A DNA stretch of 64,000 bases from Pseudomonas sp. PDM16 (GCF_014851865.1 NZ_JACVAM010000001.1:1178001-1242000), one strand, 5' to 3'; counted from the first letter of the stretch, positions 39,728 through 49,193 are shown. The notes: a model not told the origin generated them from the letters alone. Numbers and translations are program-made.

Positions 39728-41794
39728 TCACTCATCTCCGGCGGAGAAGTCGTAGTCCATCGACTGACTCGGGCCCTGCAGGTAGTAGCCCTGGATGTAA
39801 TTGACACCTGCCTGCCAGAGCGTCGCCAATACGCTGGCGCTCTCGACGTAGGGCACGATGGTCATTTTCGCCTGGGCGTGCAGGCTGGCCAACAGCGTCT
39901 TCAGCGCCTCCTGGTTCTCCGCGCTGGAAAGATCCTGGGAGAAGGAGCCGTCCACCTTCACGAAGTCGACACTCAGGTACTTGAGTGTGTTGAAGGGGTT
40001 GATGGCGCAGCCGAACTGGCCGAGGCCCACCTTGCAATGCAGCTCAGCCAGCCCCTGCGTCAGCGCCTTGGCCTGTTTGAGATAGGCCACCGCGTCCGGC
40101 TCGCTGATTTGGAACACCAGCGAGTCCGACGGCAGTCGTGCGGCCTTGAGGGCCACGCTGAGCCAGGGCAGCAGAGTCTGGTCCTGCACACTGTTGGCGG
40201 ACAGGTGGACGAACAGCCGGGTGCTGTGGCCCTTGCTGCGATGCTCGGCGAGCAGCTTGATCGAGTTGAGGATTACCCAGCGATCGATCTTCTCGGCCAG
40301 GCCGGCCTCTTTGGCTGCGTTGAGGAAATCGACCGGCGGGACTTCTTCGCCTTGTGGGTTGAGAAGGCGCAGTAGCACTTCGTAGTGCTCATCGCTATCG
40401 CCGCGCAGGCTGATGATGGGCTGGAACAGCAGGCGGAAGCTGTTGTTGTCCAGGGCTTGTTGCACCATGGCCACCAGGTTGCCGCGGCTCGCCGCCGCCG
40501 CCAGCTCGTCGGCCGGGTTGTAGATCTTGATGGCATTGCCGTCGAGTTCATCGGCGCAGCGGTGGGCGCGGTCGATGACTTCCTGCGCCTTGCTGGTTTG
40601 TTCGCTGAGGCCTGCGATGCCGATGGACAGTGTCGTCTGCACCGTTCGGCCGGCAACGTCGAACAGATGGCCTTCGACCTTTTTCAGTAGCGGTGACAGC
40701 TTTTCAGCGCATTGCTCTGGCGTGACGCCCGGTTGCAGCAGCGTGAACACGTCATCGCCGAAGCGCGCCAGCTGGGCGCCGGCGCCGAAGTGTTCGCGCA
40801 GCATGACAGCCAGGTCGGCGAGCAGAATATCGATGCCGGCCAGACCCACTTCGCTGACGATTTCGCTGTGCCGGTCGGTGCGGACATAGGCCAGGCTGGA
40901 TACCTGCCCCTCGTTCACTGCCTTCTGAGCTGCGGTGTCCATCAGTTCGACGAAATGCGAGCGGTTGAACAGGCCGGTGACCAGGTCCTGACTGCTGATT
41001 TCGCGCAGTTTCTCTTCCAGCTCCGCGTTATCGCTTTCGGCGCGAATCACGACCTGGATGCAGGGCTCGCCATCATAGGCGGCAGGTGAGAAGGTCATGC
41101 GCGCCTGGAAACGCTGGCCGTCGGGCTTGACCCCGGCGCAGCTGAGCTCGGTACTGCCTGTGCCGCTGGCGTAGCCCTTGAGGAAGTCCTTGAAGCGAGA
41201 CTGATCGTCGCAGTGGATCAGGTCGATCATGGGCATACCTTCCAGCTCGTCCGCGTCCTCGTAGCCGAATAGCTGGAGGTAGGCGCGGTTGGCGTAGATA
41301 TGCATGCCATCGTGGACGTAGGTGATGGCGTCTACCGAACTGTCCAGGAGCAGCTGGCAGCGCTTCTCCGCTTCGCGCAGCGCCACTTCGGCTGCACGCC
41401 GTGAGCGGCGCTCCTCGAGGTTGGCCAGCTCGCGCCCGGCGACCAGGATGAGTCGCTCGTCTTCGCCCTGGGGCAGGGCGTCCTGGGCGCCCAGGGTCAG
41501 CGCTTCAGTGATGGTGTCGGAGTCATTGTCGGCAACCAGCTGGATAACCGGAATGTCCTTCGCTTGGCGGCGGATAGCGCTGATCGCCTCGCTTGGGTCC
41601 AGATGATCGCTGCTCGGTGCACTGATCAGCAGGTCCCAGCTGTTCTGCAGGGCTTCCGAAAGATTGTCGCTGGAAGTAATGCGATGCACTCGGGTGGCGT
41701 GCCCCGCATTTCTGAACAGGCTAACCAGGCGCTCGGCCTCGTTCTGCGAATCCTCAAGAATCAGCAGCCGTATGGTTTTTTTTTCGATGGCCAT
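39728..41794 (-). CDS. fimX: FimX, c-di-GMP receptor for type IV pilus function
   Basis: A 688-residue protein with a receiver-like domain, a PAS domain, GGDEF and EAL. It needs to be read as a binding protein. The receiver site reads LLISAPSS with no phosphoacceptor Asp, the GGDEF signature is GDDVF and the EAL signature is EVL. In P. aeruginosa FimX this same degenerate pattern goes with c-di-GMP binding by the EAL domain and control of polar type IV pilus assembly and twitching. The upstream PilZ-like gene lies 64 bp away on the same strand. Confidence 0.92.
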   Translation of the reverse strand: MAIEKKTIRLLILEDSQNEAERLVSLFRNAGHATRVHRITSSDNLSEALQNSWDLLISAPSSDHLDPSEAISAIRRQAKDIPVIQLVADNDSDTITEALTLGAQDALPQGEDERLILVAGRELANLEERRSRRAAEVALREAEKRCQLLLDSSVDAITYVHDGMHIYANRAYLQLFGYEDADELEGMPMIDLIHCDDQSRFKDFLKGYASGTGSTELSCAGVKPDGQRFQARMTFSPAAYDGEPCIQVVIRAESDNAELEEKLREISSQDLVTGLFNRSHFVELMDTAAQKAVNEGQVSSLAYVRTDRHSEIVSEVGLAGIDILLADLAVMLREHFGAGAQLARFGDDVFTLLQPGVTPEQCAEKLSPLLKKVEGHLFDVAGRTVQTTLSIGIAGLSEQTSKAQEVIDRAHRCADELDGNAIKIYNPADELAAAASRGNLVAMVQQALDNNSFRLLFQPIISLRGDSDEHYEVLLRLLNPQGEEVPPVDFLNAAKEAGLAEKIDRWVILNSIKLLAEHRSKGHSTRLFVHLSANSVQDQTLLPWLSVALKAARLPSDSLVFQISEPDAVAYLKQAKALTQGLAELHCKVGLGQFGCAINPFNTLKYLSVDFVKVDGSFSQDLSSAENQEALKTLLASLHAQAKMTIVPYVESASVLATLWQAGVNYIQGYYLQGPSQSMDYDFSAGDE

Positions 41795-41858
41795 GAGGTT
41801 TTTTCAGATATTGCCGAAGAGCGGATAAAAAAAGGCGACGGATGGCTTTTTCGGCAGC

Positions 41859-43667
41859 CTACAGCGACTTCCATAGTGAGTCAAAGTCTTCATCGCCGCC
41901 CTTGTCCGGGGTGTTCGGAGCTGTGACGGAGGTCCCGGACGTGGGGTTGGCTTCGTCGAGAAGCCGGTACTCGAACTGGCTGAAACTGCCAGTGCTGGTC
42001 TGCTTGCGACTGAGGATCGCGCGGGTTTCGTCGCCGCTGCGATTGATGATCACCTTGTTGCTCTCCTGAAACGGCAGGCGCGGGGTGATGATCGTGGCGG
42101 GGCGGGAGATCACGCGGATCTCTGGCAGCAGCATGGCTCGCAGATATTGACTGTTCTGATCACTCTTGCGTACCAGCTGGACTCCGCAGGGTTGTGCGTG
42201 GGGCGCGATCAGTTCGATGCCCATCTGCGTTCCTCCCCCTCTGACCTGGCGTACCCATCGGACTATCGCCACGCTCCAGGTTTGATCGGGCGCATCTTGC
42301 ACGCCCAGCAGTTCGCCGGCCTGCAGCTGAGCAGGCACTTCCTTCGGCCAGCTCAGGCAGTATCCCCCGGGGCTGTGATTGACGATGGGTACTTCGAAAG
42401 TGGGGTAGGTTTCCGGCGGCGGCTCGGTCGGCTCTCCCGGGCGCTGGTGGCTCTTGTACTGAATGACCTCCATCGGAATGCCGTTTTCCCACTGGCTTTC
42501 GCGTTGAGCGTCGAAGGCGTTGGCCCACACGTCCTTGCTGCTGTCACTGGTGCTGGTCGCAAATTGTGCGGCGCGTGGAGCCTCTTCCTGTTTGAGTACG
42601 TCGGAAAAATTACGCTTGCCCGCGAGGTAATAGTGGACTGCCGACATGCCGATGCACACCGTCAGGCTGCCGCGACCGGCGGTACGCTGGAACGTGCGCT
42701 CCGCAATGTCCCCCCAGGCGGATGTGAGATGTTGCAGAAGGTCGGTCGACATTCCCTCCGGCACCTGCAGGCGATTCAGCTCGGGGCTGTCCGGAGGCAG
42801 CAGCAGGTGCTCCTTGATGGCGTCGACCAGTGCCTGTGGGTCGAGGCCGAGCAGGCTGTTGAGTTCGGTATCGCTGAATAACGACTTGTAGCGGGGCGGG
42901 CCGTCAAGTTGCGGGGCGACCGCGAAAAGGCTGTTTGGTGCGTCCGCACTGTGCAGTGTGGCCATCTTGCTCCAGCTTTCTACCGCCTCTGCCAGCCGCG
43001 CTATGCCGCTCTGACGCATCTGGTTGCAGCGGGCGCAGCCGAGCAGTAGTGCGCCGATGTAGATCTGCTCGTGGCTGAGGCTAGTGCCGTTGCGTGCCAG
43101 CCCGTCGCGTACCTGTACCTGATGCAGGCCATGTTGGCGGGCGATGCGGTACAGCTGGTGCAACTCCAGCCACAGTCCCTCGGGGACCGGACAGTACAGT
43201 TGGCTGGCTCGAACGAGTGGGCCGCATAGCGCGTGGCTTGCTCGCTGCAGGGCCACCGTGAGCAGCTGTGCTCGTTCCTTGGAGAGGCGGGGCAGCTCCT
43301 GCGCGATAATCAGCTTGTAGCCGATAGCCATGTGGTTCTGGAGGGCCTGGCATAGGTTGGCGACCTTGCGCGGGCGCTCGTCTAGGACGATGGACTGGTT
43401 GAGGAAGTGGCGTTCCAGATGGGTGCTGACAAAGTGAACTTCGGGTCGCAGCAGCTCGAGTATCTGCAGGCGATTGTCGCTAGGGGTGATCAGCTGGTTC
43501 AGCTCGATCAGGCCCTGGTAAAGCTGGCGCGCCGTTTCTCCGATATTGGCTTTCGGTAGGCCGGCTATCCAGCGCTTCATGTCGCGCGGATTGGCTTCGC
43601 AGAAGGACAAGCCCTGTCTGTCGGGGGTGGGTACACGCAGGAGCAGGTGAGGGCTCTGTTTATCCAT
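41859..43667 (-). CDS. PilZ-like c-di-GMP associated protein (PA4958-like)
   Basis: A 602-residue protein, mostly helical in the first 350 residues, with a C-terminal beta-rich region (about 435-510). IVNHSPGGYCLSWP in that region fits the NxSxxG part of the PilZ motif, and GGGTQMGIELIAP is the usual strand that follows. The RxxxR part of the motif was not clearly seen, so nucleotide binding is uncertain. It is upstream of fimX in the same direction, which suggests a joint role in c-di-GMP control of surface motility. The 64-bp gap to fimX holds no clear terminator. Confidence 0.72.
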   Translation of the reverse strand: MDKQSPHLLLRVPTPDRQGLSFCEANPRDMKRWIAGLPKANIGETARQLYQGLIELNQLITPSDNRLQILELLRPEVHFVSTHLERHFLNQSIVLDERPRKVANLCQALQNHMAIGYKLIIAQELPRLSKERAQLLTVALQRASHALCGPLVRASQLYCPVPEGLWLELHQLYRIARQHGLHQVQVRDGLARNGTSLSHEQIYIGALLLGCARCNQMRQSGIARLAEAVESWSKMATLHSADAPNSLFAVAPQLDGPPRYKSLFSDTELNSLLGLDPQALVDAIKEHLLLPPDSPELNRLQVPEGMSTDLLQHLTSAWGDIAERTFQRTAGRGSLTVCIGMSAVHYYLAGKRNFSDVLKQEEAPRAAQFATSTSDSSKDVWANAFDAQRESQWENGIPMEVIQYKSHQRPGEPTEPPPETYPTFEVPIVNHSPGGYCLSWPKEVPAQLQAGELLGVQDAPDQTWSVAIVRWVRQVRGGGTQMGIELIAPHAQPCGVQLVRKSDQNSQYLRAMLLPEIRVISRPATIITPRLPFQESNKVIINRSGDETRAILSRKQTSTGSFSQFEYRLLDEANPTSGTSVTAPNTPDKGGDEDFDSLWKSL

Positions 43668-43750
43668 ACCTTACAAGGGGTCCATAGCGAGCGGGGTGAC
43701 GTCCTGGCCGGCGGGTTTTTCGGAACTCTAGCAGCATCGCGGATGAGTCG

Positions 43751-43768
43751 CAGCCCTTAACAGGGCTG
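43751..43768. other. Small hairpin upstream of the PilZ-like gene
   Basis: CAGCCC-TTAACA-GGGCTG, a 6-bp stem in the 187-bp gap between the psd stop and the PilZ-like gene start. Its role is unknown. Confidence 0.35.
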
Positions 43769-43798
43769 ACGAAGCTTTGCGGGCGTTGGAGTGCAAGG

Positions 43799-43836
43799 CC
43801 CGCATATGCCTCGGAACCTTCCGAGGCATATGCGGG
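43799..43836. terminator. Perfect 18-bp hairpin downstream of psd
   Basis: CCCGCATATGCCTCGGAA (43799-43816) is exactly complementary to 43819-43836, separated by CC. It lies 18 bp past the psd stop on the minus strand. No T-run follows, so it may be a terminator or a 3'-end stabiliser. The rest of the gap to 43667 shows nothing else clear. Confidence 0.6.
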
Positions 43837-43854
43837 AGGCCGGTATACAAGCCT

Positions 43855-44715
43855 CTAGCTGCGCGGCAAGGCCAATGCCTGTCCCATGCGCACCGGGCTG
43901 CCGGCGACAAGGCCCTCGGCCCATTGCACCTGCTGGGGGCCGAACAGGACGATGGCGGTGGAGCCGAGTTTGAAGCGGCCCAGTTCGCCACCCTTTTCCA
44001 GCTCGATAGCGGCGCGTGCGGCCTCGTCGTAACGAACCGTCTTCAGCTCGCGCTTCGGCGGTGTGACCAGTCCGGCCCAGACCGTCTCGATGCTGGCGAC
44101 GATCATCGCGCCAACCAGCACCACGGCCATCGGCCCACGCTCGGTGTCGAACAGGCAGACGACGCGCTCGTTGCGGGCGAACAGCTCCGGCACGTTCTCT
44201 GCGGTGGTCTGATTGACCGAGAACAGGCGGCCCGGGACATAGATCATTTCCTTCAGGGCTCCGGCCAGCGGCATATGCACGCGGTGGTAGTCCTTCGGCG
44301 AAAGGTAGACGGTGGCGAAGTCGCCGCCCATGTAGGGCGCGGCGCGTTCGGCGTCGCCGCCCAGCAGCTCCAGTACGCTGAAGCTATGTCCCTTGGCCTG
44401 GAAGCAGCGGCCCTGCTCGATCGGTCCGAGCTGGCTGACTGCACCGTCGGCCGGGCAGAGGATGGAGCCAGGCGTCTCATCCAGCGGGCGCGCGCCGTCT
44501 TTCAAGGCGCGAGTGAAGAAAGCGTTGAAGTGCTCATAGGCGGTCAGGTCCTCGACCTGAGCCTCGGTCATGTTGACCTGGTACTGCTTGGCGAACCAGC
44601 CGATCAGGCGATCCTTGAACCAGGCTGCGCGGCACTCGGCGGCGAAGCCGATCAGGCGCGACAGCAGGTGATGCGGCAGCAGGTACTGGCTGATGATAAA
44701 GAGGCGCTGTTTCAT
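43855..44715 (-). CDS. psd: Phosphatidylserine decarboxylase proenzyme
   Basis: Makes phosphatidylethanolamine at the inner membrane. The 286-residue proenzyme has the self-cleavage motif LGST at 250-253 (cleavage before S252, which becomes the pyruvoyl group), with catalytic D90 (CPADGAV) and His residues in DYHRVHMPL. The ATG has AAGGA upstream. It is 16 bp behind rhdA on the same strand. Confidence 0.95.
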   Translation of the reverse strand: MKQRLFIISQYLLPHHLLSRLIGFAAECRAAWFKDRLIGWFAKQYQVNMTEAQVEDLTAYEHFNAFFTRALKDGARPLDETPGSILCPADGAVSQLGPIEQGRCFQAKGHSFSVLELLGGDAERAAPYMGGDFATVYLSPKDYHRVHMPLAGALKEMIYVPGRLFSVNQTTAENVPELFARNERVVCLFDTERGPMAVVLVGAMIVASIETVWAGLVTPPKRELKTVRYDEAARAAIELEKGGELGRFKLGSTAIVLFGPQQVQWAEGLVAGSPVRMGQALALPRS

Positions 44716-44731
44716 CGTGGTTCCTTGAGAT

Positions 44732-45547
44732 TCAAAGCTCGACCGGTGTGTCGGGGAGGTTGCCCCATTCGGACCAGGAACCGGCGTAGGCCCTGACCCT
44801 CGGAAAGCCCAGCGCCTTGGCCACCACGTAGGTGAAGCCCGAGCGGCGGTGGGTCTGGCAATGGGTGATCACTTCCTTGTCCGGGGTAATGCCCAGTTCT
44901 TCCAGAGCCTGAGCTATGTCTGTGCGAATGCGGAGCCCGCGTTGAGAGTCCATGCCGGCGGTCCACTCGAAGTTGATCGCCCCGGGGACGTGGCCGCCCC
45001 GCGCGGCGAGCACCTTCTCGCCCCTGAATTCGGCAGGCGAGCGAGCATCCCAGACGACGGTGTCGGGCGAACCCAGCTTGCTCTCCAGATAGTCGCGGCT
45101 GGCGGTGGGCCCCTCACCCAGGATTAGCGCTACATGGCCAGTTGCTGTCGGCGGTGTCTCCTGGCTGAGTTCGCGTCTCTCGCCCATCCAGGCTTGCAGG
45201 CCGCCGTTGAGGAAGTGGTAGTTGCCATGGCCAATCACGTCGAGCAGCCATATGAAGCGTCCAGCCCACCCGCCGCCCTCGTCGTCATAGACCACGTAGA
45301 CTGCGTCCGGTTTGTGTCCGAGCTCACCGAATAGGGCCTCCAGCTGGGCCTTTTCTGGCAGCAGGCCGGGGGATGGAGGCTGGCCCAGTTGCGTTCGCTT
45401 GCTATCGACCCAGCGGGCGCCGGGAATGTGGCCTTCTGCATAGCGTGCTGCGGGGCTCAGATCGACCAGAATCAGCTCGGGAGCCTGCAGGCGGGTGGCC
45501 AGTTCGGCCGGTTCGATCACCAGCGGCAGGCCGGAGAAAGCGGACAT
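44732..45547 (-). CDS. rhdA: Thiosulfate sulfurtransferase (rhodanese)
   Basis: A 271-residue two-domain rhodanese. The active-site loop is HCQTHRRSG with the persulfide cysteine at C230, the same position as in Azotobacter RhdA. The N-terminal domain is non-catalytic (no cysteine in its loop). It transfers sulfane sulfur from thiosulfate to cyanide or other acceptors. GGAGG precedes the ATG. It is probably co-transcribed with psd. Confidence 0.93.
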   Translation of the reverse strand: MSAFSGLPLVIEPAELATRLQAPELILVDLSPAARYAEGHIPGARWVDSKRTQLGQPPSPGLLPEKAQLEALFGELGHKPDAVYVVYDDEGGGWAGRFIWLLDVIGHGNYHFLNGGLQAWMGERRELSQETPPTATGHVALILGEGPTASRDYLESKLGSPDTVVWDARSPAEFRGEKVLAARGGHVPGAINFEWTAGMDSQRGLRIRTDIAQALEELGITPDKEVITHCQTHRRSGFTYVVAKALGFPRVRAYAGSWSEWGNLPDTPVEL

Positions 45548-45592
45548 GCATAGCCTCCGAGAAACGGAAAGGGACGGATTGTAGCGGAAAGG

Positions 45593-47122
45593 TCAGGTAC
45601 CGCGGCGAGCGAAGGTGGCCAATGCCCGCTCGATGCATTGCACGGTTTTGCCGAAGACCTGTAGCGGCGTTGCGCCTATCTCCCCGCCACCTTGGTCGAC
45701 TACCAGCAGCATCACCACTCGGCCGTTGCTCGCCAGGGAGCGCAGCACCAGGTGTTCACCGCTGAACAGCGCCTTCAGGCTGCCTGGCAGCAGAGCGGAA
45801 ACCTGAGCCATATTGGTTGGGCTCAGGCGCAACTGGCCAGGCTCGGCGAGCAGTCGACGCAGGACCTGGCTCTGTGCCGGGTCCAGGCGCAGCTGCGCCG
45901 CGGCGGTAGGTAGTCCCGCTACCTGCTGGGCCTGCAGCCGACTGTGATTACGATCTACCAGCAGCACCAATACCCGCTGCATGCCACTGGCCGTCAGGGC
46001 CTGGCAGGCGCTGTCGGTCAGCTGCAGTACGTTGGCGAACGGCGTGGGTTGGGTAAGCAGCTTGGCGCAGTGCTGCTTCCATTGGTCGAGCCGAGCGTTG
46101 GCCATCGGAGCGGGCGGTGCCGGTGGTTGCAGGTCTTTCAGGCGGCAGGCATCCCACGGCCATATAAGGGCCTCTGCGGGATGCCACAGTCCGGGCAAGT
46201 CATGCTGGCGAGCGCTCTGTGCTGCCTGCTGGTGCACCAATTGCTGCAGTTCGGGCAGAGCGACATGCAGATAGAGCCCTGTCAGGCGTTGCCAGCGTAG
46301 ATGGTGTTCGCAGGCCCAGTTGTGATGACTGGATAACGCCAGGCCGTTTGCCAGCAGAATGCTGTTGCCTGGTTGAGTCAGCCAGCGGCGCAGCGCCGTG
46401 TCTTCGTCCAGTTGCTGCTGCTGATGGAGCGGATGTTCGTTGTCGCGGGCGATGTGCAGGGCCTTGACCAGCAGGCGGCGGTCCTCCACTAGCAGGCGAT
46501 AGCCCTGGACTATCCACTCCGGCAGGCGCCAGTGGCGAGCCAGAGCCAGGCAGAGTGCAGGCAGCGCAACCCCGAGCAGCTCCCGCTCGACCTTGCAGGC
46601 GGGTTCGCCGCGGCCGAGTACGCGACGCTCCCAGGTCTCGAAGAATTGCGGGTAGGTGGCTACCAGGGGCCATAGTGGTGCGAGAAACAACAGGCTTCCC
46701 CAATGAATCTCCTGCCACAGGCGTGCCAGGCGCCCGGCAAAAAGGCCGCTGGCCTGCTGTGCCGCGTGCAAGCCAATCAGCTGCAGCTGGCGTAATGGAA
46801 GGGGTATCTGGCTCTCTTCCTGCACCGGCATCTGGCTGAGAAGCGTTTCAGCGCGTTTCAGACCCAGGCGGTTGAGTGCCATCTCCAGGCTTTCGGCCGG
46901 CTCACTGAAACTGCTGGTGCTGCGATTGGCCTCGCGCAGCACGGCCAGTGCGATGGCCGGGCTCTCCTGCATCTGATCGGCGATCTCGCGCAGTGATTTG
47001 CGACTGTCCAGCAGTGTGCGGCGAACCGTCTCATGGTGATGGGTCGCGATAGGCAGGCGCACCTCGTCCAGCTGCTTGAGCCAGGTATCGAGGCTGCGAG
47101 GTATGGTCTTGTCAGTGGGCAT
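45593..47122 (-). CDS. HDOD-domain protein (PA4955-like)
   Basis: A 509-residue protein with an HDOD-type helical domain (about 20-230) and a C-terminal GAF-like region (about 350-505, with MQRVLVLLVDRNHSRLQ and a late VVMLLVVDQGGG). HDOD proteins usually lack catalytic activity and act in signalling. No other enzyme motif is visible. It is divergent from motA and in the same direction as rhdA and psd. A link to motility or c-di-GMP is plausible by location only. Confidence 0.75.
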   Translation of the reverse strand: MPTDKTIPRSLDTWLKQLDEVRLPIATHHHETVRRTLLDSRKSLREIADQMQESPAIALAVLREANRSTSSFSEPAESLEMALNRLGLKRAETLLSQMPVQEESQIPLPLRQLQLIGLHAAQQASGLFAGRLARLWQEIHWGSLLFLAPLWPLVATYPQFFETWERRVLGRGEPACKVERELLGVALPALCLALARHWRLPEWIVQGYRLLVEDRRLLVKALHIARDNEHPLHQQQQLDEDTALRRWLTQPGNSILLANGLALSSHHNWACEHHLRWQRLTGLYLHVALPELQQLVHQQAAQSARQHDLPGLWHPAEALIWPWDACRLKDLQPPAPPAPMANARLDQWKQHCAKLLTQPTPFANVLQLTDSACQALTASGMQRVLVLLVDRNHSRLQAQQVAGLPTAAAQLRLDPAQSQVLRRLLAEPGQLRLSPTNMAQVSALLPGSLKALFSGEHLVLRSLASNGRVVMLLVVDQGGGEIGATPLQVFGKTVQCIERALATFARRGT

Positions 47123-47159
47123 GCAGGTTGAGCCAAACTGGCTTTTCGCCTTTACTGCC

Positions 47160-47186
47160 TATAGTCTGGCGCAATACTTCCGATAA
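47160..47186 (+). promoter_or_regulatory. FliA (sigma-28) type promoter for motAB
   Basis: TATAGTCT, 11 bases, then TCCGATAA. Against the FliA consensus TAAAGTTT-N11-GCCGATAA this matches 13 of 16 bases with exact spacing. It is 56 bp before the motA ATG, which fits class III flagellar control. Confidence 0.7.
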
Positions 47187-47190
47187 TTAG

Positions 47191-47213
47191 AAGGGTTGTT
47201 TTACAGAACCCTT
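47191..47213 (+). other. Leader hairpin in the motA 5' region
   Basis: AAGGGTT (47191-47197) pairs perfectly with AACCCTT (47207-47213) around a 9-nt loop, just after the FliA-type promoter, and TT follows. It may fold in the motA leader; its role is unknown. Confidence 0.4.
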
Positions 47214-47242
47214 TTCGACTGACTCTTCAAGCTTAAATTCCC

Positions 47243-48094
47243 ATGGTCAAGATCATCGGCATCCTGGTTGTTTTCGGCTGCGTTTTTGGCGGCTTCATTT
47301 TGTCCGGCGGCAAGTTCATGGCGCTGGTGCACCCTTTCGAAGTCATGATCATCGGCGGGGCGGCGCTTGGAGCTTTCCTCCAGGCCAACCCCGGCAGTGC
47401 CTTCATGACGGTGTTCAAGAAGTCGCTGGCGATGTTCAGCAGCCGCTTCACCCACGCCTTCTACCTGGAGGTGTTGAAGCTGCTCTATGAGATCCTCAAC
47501 AAGAGTCGTCGCGAAGGCATGATGGCCATCGAGGCCGATGTCGAGGACCCCAGCGCCAGTCCGATCTTCAGCAAGTACCCGGCCATCCTCAAGGATGCAC
47601 AGATGACGGCGTTCATCTGCGATTACCTGCGCATCATGTCCTCCGGCAACATGGCTCCCCATGAGCTGGAAAACCTGTTCGACATGGAAATCTCCAGCCT
47701 GAAGGAAGAGCTTGAGCACCCGGCGCATGCGGTGTCCAAGGTGGCGGACGGCATGCCCGCGATGGGTATCGTGGCCGCAGTACTGGGTATCGTGATCACC
47801 ATGTCCATCCTCGCTACCGCCGACAACGCGCAGATCGGTGAGAAGGTGGGTACGGCGCTGGTCGGTACCTTCCTCGGTATTCTCGCGTCCTACGGCTTCT
47901 TCGCCCCGCTGGCCGACGCCCTGACGCACGACGCCAAGGAAGAGCTCAACCTGTACGAGTCGATCAAGGCCACCTTGGTGGCATCCGCCTCCGGCATGCC
48001 GCCGACGCTGGCCGTGGAGTTTGGCCGCAAGGTGTTGTTGCCGGCGCATCGGCCGAGCTTCAGCGAGCTCGAACAGGCCATGCGTGGCAGCTGA
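47243..48094 (+). CDS. motA: Flagellar motor stator protein MotA
   Basis: A 283-residue inner-membrane stator subunit with four hydrophobic segments, the DGMPAMGIVAAVLGIVITM segment before TM3, and a large cytoplasmic loop (about 60-160) with charged residues that contact FliG. It works with MotB as a proton channel. It is driven by the FliA-type promoter upstream. It starts 16 bp before motB ends the pair's gap, as a two-gene operon. Confidence 0.94.
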   Translation: MVKIIGILVVFGCVFGGFILSGGKFMALVHPFEVMIIGGAALGAFLQANPGSAFMTVFKKSLAMFSSRFTHAFYLEVLKLLYEILNKSRREGMMAIEADVEDPSASPIFSKYPAILKDAQMTAFICDYLRIMSSGNMAPHELENLFDMEISSLKEELEHPAHAVSKVADGMPAMGIVAAVLGIVITMSILATADNAQIGEKVGTALVGTFLGILASYGFFAPLADALTHDAKEELNLYESIKATLVASASGMPPTLAVEFGRKVLLPAHRPSFSELEQAMRGS

Positions 48095-48110
48095 GTTGGA
48101 TCGCTGAGCC

Positions 48111-49151
48111 ATGGAAAACAATCAGCCGATACTGGTCAAACGGGTCAAGAAGATCGCCGGCGGTCACCATGGTGGTGCCTGGAAGATCGCCTTCGCCGAC
48201 TTTGCTACAGCCATGATGGCCTTCTTCATGGTGATGTGGCTGATGTCATCGGCTACCCCGGAGCAGAAGAAGGCCATTTCCGGCTACTTCCAGGACCCGA
48301 TCGGTTTCACCGAGAGCGCCAGCCCCTACGTCATCGACCTGGGCGGCACTCCCACGCCGGCGCCGGATCGCACCCTCAACCCCGAGCTGAAGGATGCGCC
48401 GGATTCGGCCGAGGCGGCGGTCGACGCGAAGAGCGACCAGGCCGAGAACGACTCCGAAAAGATCAGCGATAACATGGCGGAAGCGCTGGCCGAGCAGGTC
48501 GAGCGCGAGCGCCTGGAGCTGCTGCTGCAGGAGCTGCAGACCAAGGTCGATGAAGACCCGCAGCTGCAGAAATTCAAGGACCAGATCCTCTTCGAAATCA
48601 CCCAGGACGGCCTGCGCATCCAGATCATGGATGCCGAGAACCGGCCTATGTTCGATATCGGTAGCGCCCGGCTGCAGCCCTATTTTGAAGACATCCTGCT
48701 GATTCTCGCCGAGACCATCAAGGCGGTGCCGAACAAGATCAGTGTCAGTGGGCATACCGACGCCAAGCCTTTTGCGGGCCAGGCCGAGTTCGGCAATTGG
48801 GAGCTGTCCGCCAACCGCGCCAACGCCGCGCGGCGCACGCTCGTGGCTGGCGGCTATCCGGATGAGCGTGTGGCGCGTGTAGTGGGTTACGCCTCGTCGG
48901 CGCTGTTCGATCGCAACGACCCATTCAATCCTGTGAACCGCCGGATCGATATTGTGGTGCTAACCAAGAAGGCCCAGCGGGCCATCGAGGGAGAGCAGGA
49001 CGGCGGTGCGGCGGAACAGGCGCCTACCGAAGCCGTGGCTCCCGGCTCTGCGCCGGCATCGTCGGGCGATCCCGCGCAGGCGGACGAGCTGCGCCAGCGC
49101 CTGAATATCTTCGAGGACGGCGCGCTGCAGTTCGACCAGCCCCAGGAATAG
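48111..49151 (+). CDS. motB: Flagellar motor stator protein MotB
   Basis: A 346-residue protein with an N-terminal plug and a single TM (WKIAFADFATAMMAFFMVMW, with the proton-carrying Asp in FADF), and a C-terminal OmpA-type peptidoglycan-binding domain (SVSGHTDAKPF). The Ala/Pro-rich tail past about residue 290 is longer than the core domain and of low complexity. It anchors the stator to the cell wall. It is followed by a bidirectional terminator. Confidence 0.94.
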   Translation: MENNQPILVKRVKKIAGGHHGGAWKIAFADFATAMMAFFMVMWLMSSATPEQKKAISGYFQDPIGFTESASPYVIDLGGTPTPAPDRTLNPELKDAPDSAEAAVDAKSDQAENDSEKISDNMAEALAEQVERERLELLLQELQTKVDEDPQLQKFKDQILFEITQDGLRIQIMDAENRPMFDIGSARLQPYFEDILLILAETIKAVPNKISVSGHTDAKPFAGQAEFGNWELSANRANAARRTLVAGGYPDERVARVVGYASSALFDRNDPFNPVNRRIDIVVLTKKAQRAIEGEQDGGAAEQAPTEAVAPGSAPASSGDPAQADELRQRLNIFEDGALQFDQPQE

Positions 49152-49153
49152 AC

Positions 49154-49178
49154 AGAGGCCGCGATCATCGCGGCCTCT
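49154..49178. terminator. Near-perfect palindromic terminator
   Basis: AGAGGCCGCGAT (49154-49165), a central C, then ATCGCGGCCTCT (49167-49178), between the convergent motB and rsgA. Confidence 0.75.
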
Positions 49179-49193
49179 TCGTTTCAGTCTCTA

